Of a DNA stretch of 22,649 bases, positions 1 through 8,483 are shown in pieces (within the stretch, counting starts at the first letter, position 1; every line of letters begins with the position of its first letter). This DNA is from Plantago elongata (taxonomy: Eukaryota; Streptophyta; Magnoliopsida; Lamiales; Plantaginaceae), in assembly GCA_036897095.1 (NCBI GenBank), contig JAYMSP010002747.1:1-22649 (forward strand), read 5' to 3'. Made by a program: the position numbers and the translations under genes. The notes under the pieces were generated by a model. The model was not told the origin of the DNA and did not search any database. It saw only the letters and a program-made list of their open reading frames with translations.

Positions 1-22
1 CAATCATAATCCTCAAATAACA

Positions 23-226
23 CTACAAGATTCCATATTGAATCAGGCTGTTTATCAGCTCATTTACTTGCTCTGTTTGCCCTGCCTTTCTGTACTGCAA
101 TTCTTCTTCCATCTGTTCCTTACATTTCTGAGATGTTGCATTTAGTTCATTCTGAGCTTCTGTATTTTGTTTTGTTTTGAAATCCTCATTCCTGTATACA
201 TATACTTCGATAGTTTGCGCATTCAA
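23..226 (-). CDS. Possible terminal coding exon of an unidentified protein
   Basis: A minus-strand frame of about 56-67 codons ends in TAG at 23-25. It is rich in Glu, Gln, Asn and Lys, as in a coiled-coil C-terminal end, and finishes in INSLIQYGIL. The open frame begins at a TTG, so the visible ATG-like start is not convincing. A TGTATACAG acceptor-like site would instead start an exon at base 191, in the same frame. Short Q/E/N-rich tails like this occur at the ends of plant transposon-encoded proteins, but I do not recognise a family. It could equally be a chance open frame. Confidence 0.22.
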   Translation of the reverse strand: MNAQTIEVYVYRNEDFKTKQNTEAQNELNATSQKCKEQMEEELQYRKAGQTEQVNELINSLIQYGIL

Positions 227-289
227 TTAGTCAGCTTGAGTATTTGGTTTTCTGAGGCTTTTGAGTTAAAATTTTAGTAAGAAACGGGG

Positions 290-1279
290 GAGCCGGAGCT
301 GCCTAAGTACAGGGACAGGGCAAAAGAACGGAGGGAGGATCAAAATCCTGATTATGAAGTTACAGAGTTGACGTCGTTTCATGCCGTTGCTCCCCCTGGA
401 AATGTTGATCTTCTGTAAGAATTCGAGGCTTCCTTTTCGTATTCGTATTCAAATTGTTGTGGTGCTTTGTTTGGTCTGCTGAGTACCTATTAGTTCATTT
501 GTTTTGGTATCGAATAGATCTGCTGATGCACATAAGTTATCTATTGAGTAGAGCAAGTACCTTGGAGGTTAGTGACTTGTTACTCTGTTAATTTTTGTTT
601 GATTAGGATGATGGATTCCTAGTTGTTGAGGATGGTTGTACGCCATCCTTAGTGTCCTAGTTTGATGATAAATTCATTAGACTGGTGGTTTGTTGTCATA
701 TTTGAGTGTTCACCCTTTTCTTCTGACGTGTCCTTCATCACATTTAAGCTATGCTTATTTCTTATTTCTGGGAAAGAATAATCTATCTATGAAAAGACAT
801 TGCTTAACTGGGGAGCAGTTTAATGAATTGGACAATCATATTGCATCGGTGTGCATGAGCTTGATAACGGCTCACTTATGTTTGTGAGGTCTTCTCATTA
901 ATATCAGGACTTCAGAGTCCTTGACATATACTCCCTTGGTCGATAAAAGTAAAAATTATACATGTTCAATACATAATCTGTTTTGTAACGCTCATCATGT
1001 TAGGTGTGGAACTAATCCTTTATATTCATCTGTTTTAATCAGCTAAAAGCACGTGCCTACTATGTATTTCCAGTGATATATAAGGGGCAAGGAAGCCCGA
1101 ACCGTATGCCAGTTGACATCTGCTCTTTTTTTAGTCTCTTACATTTAATAATGGTTGTATACAGGTTACGTGGAGCATACGCATTCGGTCAAAGGGTTGG
1201 ACTATGCTTTGCTTAATAAAGTACGGAGTAAAATTGACAAGAAACCGGATGGTGATGAAGATGCTGATGGAAAATCAAG
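290..1279 (+). pseudogene. SMU2: SMU2/RED-like splicing factor fragment, broken
   Basis: Three consecutive exons of the RED N-terminal region can be joined in frame: 290-414, 518-567 and 1165-1279, each bounded by GT/AG (donors GTAAGA, GTTAGT, GTATGT). The translation contains the block KYRDRAKERREDQNPDYE, then SFHAVAPPGNVDL, SADAHKLSIE and VEHTHSVKGLDYALLNKVRS, which are hallmarks of plant SMU2 (homologue of C. elegans SMU-2 and human RED), a spliceosome-associated protein. Two defects are visible: TAG at 549-551 interrupts exon 2 right after SIE, and the first exon is preceded by stops with no start codon. The downstream exons (the FRTATAK...VYQWIVKPQ region in the family) are not recognisable. 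Because introns are kept, this is a duplicated or transposon-captured genomic fragment rather than a retrocopy. Confidence 0.8.
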
Positions 1280-2470
1280 GTATGTCATTTTCCTAGCAGT
1301 GGAAATTTAATTGTGTTTGTCATTATGCTCAAGAAAGCTTCTTCCATGAATTCCTTGATGTGCTCAGAACCTTTTGTCGACTTCATTTATCTGAAATCTA
1401 CCTCCATAGAAGAGTTTGTCTGCAAATGTTGCATTGCTCTTAAATTCTAGATCTGTTTTCTTTGAGGGGAGGACCTTGAATCTGCAAAGGAAATCCTATG
1501 GTTAGGCCAAGTATTTCACTTGCTGCAATAATGATTACTCCTGTTTACCTATTTGTCACCTACAGTACTATTTTTACAGCATTGATCAGTTGAGCATCGA
1601 GTCTGTATTTGATCTTTGGAAGATGACACACATTATGTGGTTCTATAACTTCATGAATTGTTTGTGCATGGTCACTCTACATACTGGTGATTGCTTTACA
1701 TAATCTCTTTAAATGGAATAAAGAAATGATGCAATATCCATGTGCTGCACAATATGTCCATAAATCTTTCTTGTATTTCAATTTTTGTGCCTAAACGGCC
1801 TATAATATTCCCATTGTTTACGGCGTTTACCAATTATTTGATTTTACTGAGTATCTCATTGAAGAATATGCTTTTGCTTTTTTGTAGAAGATAACCAGGA
1901 CGAATCCCTTCTGCAGTGGCATTTGCAGTCTTTAGTGAATCAGGCTGCCAAGAGATATGAGTTCTGTCAGCGGGCTTTGTTCACTACATTCCATCACTCT
2001 AAATCTTCCTTGGTGCATGGCGAGTTGTTTTGAGTCTATGCTGAAGTACTGGTCCGATTTCATATGGGCTGGTAGAAAAGGATAATGATTTCTTAGCTTG
2101 CATTTGAATCTCCACATATCCATTACCATAGATTTTAGACGAAACCCTTACTTGACTTGGAGTACTTCTTAATTGAGTTCTATATATACCCTGTCTCATA
2201 TACTCCATCTTGTGGTCCTAAAATATTGATTATCGATGCATTAACTGCTGGTGAAGTGCCTTGTTTATCAAGGTTCTTGAATTTAGTATCGCCTCCAATT
2301 TCAAGGCCAATGCATCAATATATGCAGAGATTGGTACATGGCTCTTCATTTATTCTTAGCTTATTTCCAATACTGGGGTAGTCGAACATAATCTTCAGTG
2401 TCAACTGAAATGGTCCTAATAGACTTAATCTAGTAGAATCAAATGAAACAACAGTGGAAAATACTTGCAA
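1280..2470. other. No intact gene; possible eroded exon near 1889-2036
   Basis: Most of this stretch is AT-rich and intron-like. After a TTTTTGTAG acceptor-like site an open plus-strand frame runs from about 1890 to 2036, beginning DNQDESL and ending at TGA. The first residues could be the start of the next SMU2 exon, but the rest does not match what I know of that family. The minus-strand frames across 1932-2208 show no recognisable domain. I see no RNA gene or repeat here. Confidence 0.35.
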
Positions 2471-2487
2471 TAACATTGCAACAGATG

Positions 2488-2660
2488 TGATGGATGAGCC
2501 ATCTTGCTGTTGTGGCTTGTCTCTCTTTGGCTGCAAAAGTTGAGGAAACTCGTGCCTTTGTTACTAGACTTGCAAGTTGAAGAGTGTAAGTATGTTTTTA
2601 AGTCCAAAACCATTCAAAGAATGGAGGTTTTGGTTCTGTCAACTCTTGAATGGAAGCTAA
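2488..2660 (+). pseudogene. CYCD3: D3-type cyclin (CYCD3) cyclin-box fragment
   Basis: From 2491 the plus strand reads [20 protein letters not shown]. It then continues in a second frame as [16 protein letters not shown], followed by [18 protein letters not shown]. Together these match the end of the cyclin N-terminal box and the region after it in plant D3 cyclins, the CDK partners for G1/S. The frame shifts around 2549-2554, where one codon between Thr and Val seems to have lost two bases. Homology fades on both sides: the start of the box (with the LxCxE region) and the C-terminal cyclin fold are not found. The coding runs through without a visible intron, so this may be a retrocopy fragment or a single-exon capture. 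It is clearly non-functional as a cyclin. Confidence 0.78.
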
Positions 2661-2719
2661 TACAAGAAGTTGAGACATATTTTGTTGTCATAGTTTGTTT
2701 AGTACTTCAATGAAATTAA

Positions 2720-3540
2720 GTCTAATCGGTTTTGCTGTCTAATCCGTTGTAGAAATAGCTCCAAGGGTCCTATAGTGTCCGTGGAAAAAAAATTAATATG
2801 TAGGTATTAATTTAGTTTCTATTCGTGTACTTTTTTTAATAATTAATGAAATGGGTTGTCATTATAAATTAATAAAATATACATCTTGTTAATATAAAAT
2901 TATTAAACAACTATTGGGTAAAAAACCAAGCACATCAATTTAACAACAAAAAAGGAATTTTCAATTTTATTCGTTCGATGTCTACGAAGTTTGCACAGAT
3001 GAGTTCATCTTTGCTAAGAAATATGATAACATGACATAAATTAAATTAAATCTAATTTGGTAGGCTCAAATACGTAAGGAGGGAGGGGGGTGGGAATTTT
3101 ATAAACTAATTAGACGAATGGAGGGATTTTTCAAAGTAATTTTAGAATTGTGGAGGGAAATATGACTAAAATACATATGAAGAAACAAAAAACCTACCAA
3201 ACAATGTAAAATGAACTTGTAAAAGTAAGGATTAAGTAGTCATTTCAAGATTGGATCTAAATATCGCAAGTGCAAACACAAAGTGTGAAAATTGTACCAA
3301 GTAGGGGGTTTAAGAGAAATGCACAGTTTTTACATCATCAAATAGTGTACCAAGCAAAATTCGGTCAAAACACATGTGTATTACACTAGATCTAAAACAC
3401 ATGTAAAAATTAATGGTTCACCCAAAACACACAAGGCTCCCTTCCCTTAAGAATAGACCCGTCTCATTGTACTAACAATAGTACATCAATTTTAACCATT
3501 AGATCAAATTTAAATTCAATCTCATCCGTTGATTAATTAT
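2720..3540. other. AT-rich intergenic stretch, no gene seen
   Basis: No frame with a recognisable domain, no RNA gene and no clear repeat on either strand. A short purine run (GGAGGGAGGGGGG) lies near 3078. The stretch looks like decayed non-coding DNA up to the LTR-like block that follows. Confidence 0.6.
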
Positions 3541-3584
3541 TAATGCGATGGGGTGTCGTACTGTCGCATAATAACGTAGTGCGA

Positions 3585-4546
3585 TGTTGTAATAGAACAA
3601 AATATACATATGTTATGGCCAAAATTCGCTCTTCCAACAAGACTAGCAAATGGGTCCATCAAGGCCACGGTCCAATCCACGGTCTTCAAATGAGTCCATC
3701 TCAGCCTTACGCGCGGGTTGGGCTCCAAGAGGTCGCCGAACCAAGCCACCTAGTGGAGTCGTCATCCAACCTAGAGGCTTGCATACTGGCTAACTCAATT
3801 AGTCTCCCGACCTCCTAGCGGGTCGACAATCTAGCCAACACACTTGGCGAGTCTGACAGACATGCGAGCCAACCTTACTTGACCGACTTGCCCAGTCTAC
3901 TAGAAACGAACTCAACCGACTTGAGACACGTCCAACCCACTTCGCAAGGCTAACCATGTTAGCCTAACGAATTGACCGACCCGACCCACGTTACTTGACT
4001 AACTCATTCAGTCAGTAAGCAACCGACTAGACTTAGTCTGCCCACGAAAGCACTCCTCAGTCGAAATATAGGAGAAGTGGGTACGGACTCTAACGGTTGG
4101 ATGGTATATATAGAGGCAGATGGAAGGAGAAAGGATCATCTCATTCACACTACGAAAACCATAGTTATCAATCGAACGCCTTTCTCTCAATCCCTAGCGC
4201 TCTAACAGTCAGTCAGACATCAAACATCACCTTTAGCCATCCTACCTTGCTTATTGACGATCACTAGTTAGCTTCCTTTCACGCGGTCAGCTAGCACACT
4301 ATCGGTAACCATTCCATCCTTATCGAACCGTCAACAGGATAAGTCGACCTCCATCTCTCTCACTGTAGCTTTGCTTATTCTTTATTTCATGACTAACTTG
4401 AGCGTCAGAGTCCCTATGGTCGGCACCACACCGGTGTCACCTTGGTGCCTTACGTCTCTAGGTTTGTTGCTTGTTGTCTTGCAGGTCATCGGTGCCCCCC
4501 AATTCATCAACCTAAATTCGATTGTAGATTCTGAGCGTCTACAACA
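3585..4546 (+). mobile_element. Probable solo LTR of a Ty3/gypsy-like retrotransposon
   Basis: The block is clearly richer in GC than its surroundings. It opens with TGTTGTAATAGA and closes with GCGTCTACAACA, so its ends are the short inverted repeat TGTTGTA/TACAACA expected of an LTR. An internal TATATATA at 4105-4112 is followed by a CA- and C-rich transcript-like leader. The last 170 bases (GGCACCACACCGGTG, then CTTGCAGGTCATCGGTG) resemble the U5 ends of plant gypsy LTRs as I remember them. No gag, pol, primer-binding site or polypurine tract is next to it, so it is a solo LTR or a fragment. The five bases on either side (TGCGA and TCAGT) do not match, so the target duplication is lost or the ends are slightly off. 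Confidence 0.6.
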
Positions 4547-4630
4547 TCAGTTTTATTAAATATTGTTTAAGTATTTTAAATCAATCATTTAAACTCATAA
4601 TTAAAATTATTTTCTACCCTCCTCCACTAA

Positions 4631-4743
4631 CCGGAATCCGGCGACCACCTTAGGCACACCGGATTCCGGCGACCACCTCAAGTCCTCAAGCACAGCGGAA
4701 TCCGACAACCACCTCAAGCACCACCGGAATCCGACAATCACCG
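4631..4743. repeat. GC-rich tandem repeat, four units of about 28-36 bp
   Basis: Units start at 4631, 4659, 4695 and 4724. Each begins with a variant of CCGGAATCCGGCGACCACCT followed by a CAAGCAC-type spacer. Spacings are 28, 36 and 29 bp; the 36-bp unit carries an extra 8 bases (AGTCCTCA). It sits in otherwise AT-rich DNA. Confidence 0.8.
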
Positions 4744-4799
4744 AAATAGACATCCACTGTAAGATATTGACGAGTTTAGATGATGCATCCACGAAAATC

Positions 4800-5040
4800 T
4801 CACATTCACCGTAGACAATGCTGCTGCAATATTTTTGTTATGATGTAGCATATGGTTGACGATATCAGAAAACACGTACAATGATTCTTGCTACAACAGT
4901 TAAATAAATGTTGCTGCATCGATTTGATACTCTAAAAGCCTAAATAACGAATACAACTGCTTTTGCAACAACATTGTCATTATATATTGCTACATCATTG
5001 TTTGTCTTTTGGTCAATTGTGAAAATTTATTGTAAAGTAG
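4800..5040. repeat. Cluster of TGCTGCATC/TGCTACAACA-like motifs
   Basis: Short related words recur on both strands within 240 bases: TGCTGCTGCAATA, GATGTAGCATATG, TTGCTACAACA, TGTTGCTGCATCG, TTTGCAACAACATT and TTGCTACATCATT. Dense, degenerate copies of a 10-13 bp word in both orientations are typical of subterminal regions of CACTA (En/Spm) elements. No CACTA terminus or transposase is visible, so assignment is open. Confidence 0.4.
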
Positions 5041-5041
5041 A

Positions 5042-5480
5042 ATCAAAGTCGACTCGTATTTCCTGAGGCGAGGATCCAGTGGATGAATATTTCACATCCA
5101 CAACTTGCAGATTGGCAGCAACTCTTTGCATGGATTAGACTTCGGACCAAGGGTAAAGGTCGCAAAGCCTATATATTTCGTGCGATGATGACAGAGACTA
5201 TTTTTCACATTTGGGTGAAACGAAATGAGATACTATTTCAACAAAAACCATGGAACCATCTTTAAGTATTCGATTCCATCACCCATGCTATACGATTGCG
5301 CTGCAACAGTGGCCATGCACGAGCTTTTCTTCCGCAACTTACTTGATTTTTAACATGCTTGTTTATGTCGTTTTGCTTTTTTTCCTAGCCATTAATTTTG
5401 GGCTTGGAGTACTTCAGCCCCTATATTTTTACGTACATTGTTTTGGAGTAAATAAGACAAGTTCTTTCGTTCAAAAATAA
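5042..5480 (+). pseudogene. 5'-truncated LINE: ORF2 C-terminal end plus 3' UTR
   Basis: The frame through 5083-5265 gives a W...LFAWIRLRTKGKGRKAY pattern followed by IFHIWVKRNEILFQ. This is the conserved end of plant L1-type ORF2 proteins, just after the zinc-finger (zf-RVT) domain. The frame stops at TAA after NHL, but the neighbouring frame continues a short way, suggesting a frameshift. The T-rich tail to about 5480 (TTGGGCTTGGAGTACTTCAG and an AATAAA-like end, then AAAAATAAAATAA) looks like a LINE 3' UTR with a short A-rich tail. Endonuclease and reverse transcriptase are missing, as expected for 5' truncation during target-primed reverse transcription. No target duplication could be assigned. 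Confidence 0.65.
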
Positions 5481-5695
5481 AATAACTGAGTTAAAATAGA
5501 GAGATATTTTTCAAATTTTCACCAGCATTAACCCACTAAGTAATGATAATTAATCAGATCTTGACGAGTAAAAAATAGTTCGGTAAAATGTACATAAATA
5601 AATGAGCTAAGAGCTCAAGTACATGTAATAGGAATCTAAATCGCAACAAAGTAGCAACGTCTAGGCAGAGAAAAATAAAATAAAATTTCACTATC

Positions 5696-5900
5696 AATCC
5701 AAAAGATAAAAGGGAGTCATAAGGTGGTGCAGTGGAATTGAATTGGAGTGGGAAGGAGGTGGTGCATGGTTTGATTCCTGGTGTAGATATAAGGAGGTTT
5801 GGGTATAAAGTGGTGTTGGTATAGGTGTTGTCAGTATAAAAATAGTGTATGGAGTAGCTGTAATCTTTGTCTTTTCAAACAAAAAAATCCAAAAGATAAA
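5696..5900 (+). mobile_element. tRNA-derived SINE with 15-bp target-site duplication
   Basis: A 175-bp body (5711-5885) is flanked by identical 15-bp copies of AATCCAAAAGATAAA at 5696-5710 and 5886-5900. An A-box match, TGGTGCAGTGG, lies at 5725-5735 and a B-box match, GGTTTGATTCC, at 5768-5778. Their spacing of about 32 bases fits an internal RNA polymerase III promoter. The body ends in a T-rich then A-rich tail (TTCAAACAAAAA). SINEs are copied by LINE machinery, and a perfect long duplication implies fairly recent insertion. The body shows no tRNA cloverleaf beyond the two boxes, so it is not a functional tRNA gene. Confidence 0.85.
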
Positions 5901-6164
5901 GAAGTAACTAAGCACAAGCTTACTCAGCTATACCTGTTGTTTGCAGGTTCCTTCAAACCGTTGTGATTTTTATGATATATATCCGAGAACTATGCTCTAC
6001 TAATTAAAAAAAAAGTATTAACATATTCATCAAAATAAAATTCACCAAAGCATATATATAAATCTAAATACCAATTTTTTAAATTAAAAACTTTATAGTA
6101 TGAGTAAGTATACTATAAGGTAAGATTTTCCTACAAGTAGAAAAAATCAGGTTCAATATCATAA
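5901..6164. other. AT-rich spacer, nothing recognised
   Basis: Short low-complexity stretch between the SINE and the Mutator-like element; no frame, motif or repeat stood out. Confidence 0.5.
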
Positions 6165-7106
6165 ACCAGCCGAGCTGACAGGATGCGTGGTTTTTAACCT
6201 GACCGGAAATTAGACCGTGCCTATATGAAAACACGCTGAAATCCTAGAAACAGAAAAAAAAACATAGTGGAAGGTGTTTTGTGAGTGTTTTTAGCTTTTT
6301 TCTCTGATATCTCTCCAGTTTCCTGCCAGATCTCGCTGTCCCCACCTAAATTCCGCCGAATTTCAACATCCAAGCAACCATAGAGACGAATTAGGTAACA
6401 AATCAACCACAAATATCATTTTCTAATTGAACGCGAGCCGGTTTTTACTGTGTTTGTGAGAGTTTCTATACATTTCTCTATGATTTCTACGGATTTGTTG
6501 TTTGGACGTTCAGATTCAACAATTTCGAAGTTCGAATCAACAAAACAACAACGATGAAGAAGGAAGCGGCTCTAATGTAGAAATCATACTAGAAATCGAA
6601 CCTGTGTATCTGATCCGTACGTTCTTGAACTTTTGTCTAGATTATTTTTGCATATTCCACCTTCTTATCGTTTTAATATGTTCTACTACTGATTTAAATA
6701 CATTTTAACATGATTTTTAGGAAGATCAGTTATGTTTTTAAGAACCTAAACTGTTGTTTTAGTTACTACCATTGTTTTGCAAGTTCGTTATAGTACGCGA
6801 GAGTTGTCATTGTTTAGGATAGTTAAGTCGATCTGTTATCAATTTAACCATATATATTAATTATAGATTTAGCTTATATCGTAGATTCTGTTGATTCATG
6901 TTCGTAATGATAGTTTTTAGATCATATGTTACACATTTAACCACCAACATTACGGTTTTAGGTTACCAACAATGTTTACATTGTCAATAATTTAAAAAAA
7001 TATGTTGTACTCTTGTTAATGTTTTAATAGAAAATACTCTAGTTTTAAATTAATTTGTTGCTTATTTAGTACTATATATTACTGATTTTAGCTTGTAACA
7101 TAATTG

Positions 7107-7360
7107 TACTTCTAAAATGTGTAATTCTAGTTTTAAGATGTAATGTTACTATTTTAGGACTATATGTTATGGTTTGAAAGCTTAGCGTTATAATTTCAAA
7201 TGGTACTTCTAAGATGTGTATTGTAGCTTTAAGATATAGTATTATTGTTTTATGCATATATGTTATGGTTTAAAAGGTTCATGTTATAGTTTCAAATGTT
7301 ACTTTTAAACTGTGTAATTGTAGTTTTAGACGGCATATGTTACCGACTTAAAATGCTTAA
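7107..7360. repeat. AT-rich tandem repeat, period about 97 bp
   Basis: Units start at 7107, 7204 and 7300, each with TACTTCTAAAATGTG or a close variant. They continue through a shared TATGTTATGGTTT and TTTCAAATG core. The third unit is partial, fading near 7360. The copies have diverged, so the duplication is old. It lies between the two putative exons of the FAR1-like remnant. Confidence 0.7.
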
Positions 7361-7619
7361 TTAGTTATTTTATTATGTATATTGTAGTTTTTATGGTATT
7401 TATCATTGATTGAATGTGTATTATAGTTTTTTAAGGATTATGTTGCTGATTTAATGTTTTATGTTAATGTTTTTAGATGTGTTAATAAATTGCTACTATA
7501 TTATAACTTTCTATAGTTTTAAAAACATAAATTAAAGCTTTAATAGGTTATTTTTTAATCATACGTGTTGTTGTCTTAACATAGAATGTTAATGTTATAA
7601 GATCATTGAGAATTACTAG

Positions 7620-7850
7620 AAGTGTATAAAAGGCATTCCAATGAACTTGGCTTCCCGGTGAAGAAGGGTCCAGTAAGATATATAAAGTGTGGTAACAAAA
7701 TTATCGAGATATATTTCATGTACTCACGTTTGACTAATGTGAACATAATGGGGTGCAAAACACGCTTCAGAGTCGTATACAACCAAATGAATTAATTCTA
7801 TGCAATTGGAGACCATCAAATTGACCACAATTGTGATCTCAATCGAAGCA
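7620..7850 (+). pseudogene. FAR1/FHY3-type DNA-binding domain exon, broken
   Basis: An exon-like frame from an ACTAG acceptor (7618-7619) to a GTAAGC donor (7851) encodes the blocks ELGFPVKKGPVRY, GCKTRFRVVYN and AIGDHQIDHNCDLNRS. These match the FAR1 DNA-binding domain: the GF.V.KG start, the C..R..V central part and the H(N/D)H(N/D) end, where the family usually has a zinc-binding HNH-like pair and this copy reads DHNCDL. A TAA stop at 7793-7795 interrupts the domain between VYNQMN and FYAIG. After the donor there is a short AAGC repeat and then 16 Ts (7880-7895); no MULE transposase domain follows. It could derive from a FAR1-related host gene or from a Mutator-like transposase; the surrounding inverted repeats favour the latter. 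Confidence 0.75.
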
Positions 7851-8483
7851 GTAAGCAAGCAAGCAAGCAACAAGGCGTCTTTTTTTTTTTTTTTTGTTTC
7901 TTTTGTAATAACGGAATGTTCAAGAATATGATGGTTCAATATTTAGTGGTTTTAAAAGTCTGTGTTATTTATTTAAATTCATGGGTTTTGTTTTAATATT
8001 TTTCGACATGTTACTAATTTCTAAATATTTGAAATATTCATGTTAATTAAGGTTTTACAATATTGTCTCTTAAAACTACAACGAATAATATTAAAATACA
8101 AATGTATCAACTTAAAACTATCAAGAAAAAAGATAGTTGGATTATCATAAACTCTTAAAAATGCAATAAACTATCTTAAAAAATTAATAAATCGACTTAA
8201 AACTGTCACATAATTAATATTCAACATAATTGATTTTCTTAATAGATCCGGTCAGCTGTTTTAATTTTACTCGGCCGGTCTTACCGTAAAATGCCTTGAC
8301 TGCACGAAAACCATAATTTTTCGAGTTTTAGAGAAAATCTTCCCTTTTTTAAAACTTTATTCCTTCATAAACCTTAAACGTTTGTTAGGCGAATCTAATA
8401 ACCTTAAGCACTTTTTAACAAATCCTTATTACAAGAGGTTGTTTGGTTTGGGGTGTTTTGTAACGATATTTGGAAAACAACCC

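Larger units (their letters stand above)
6165..8279 (+). mobile_element. Degenerate Mutator-like element carrying a FAR1-type exon
   Basis: Near the left end, ACCAGCCGAG (6165-6174) and CTGACCGGA (6199-6207) are mirrored on the right by TCCGGTCAG (8247-8255) and CTCGGCCGGT (8270-8279), in inverted order. This gives eroded terminal inverted repeats with two well-kept blocks. Inside lie a possible first exon (about 6502-6618, an acidic frame DEEGSGSNVEIILEIEP), a long AT-rich intron with a tandem repeat, and a FAR1-like exon at 7620-7850. FAR1/FHY3 factors descend from Mutator-like transposases, so such an exon between inverted repeats fits a dead MULE. No transposase catalytic core is found, and the 9-bp target duplication typical of MULEs could not be confirmed. 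Confidence 0.5.

Noticed and set aside
3543-3818. 91-codon plus-strand frame in the GC-richer block
   Set aside because: It lies at the start of the probable LTR and matches no protein family; LTRs often have chance open frames.
4631-4743. Short spaced repeats as a CRISPR-like array
   Set aside because: The units are degenerate, spacers are not distinct, and the genome is a plant.
5725-5778. A- and B-boxes as a tRNA gene
   Set aside because: There is no anticodon arm or acceptor stem, and the flanking 15-bp duplication and tail identify a SINE.
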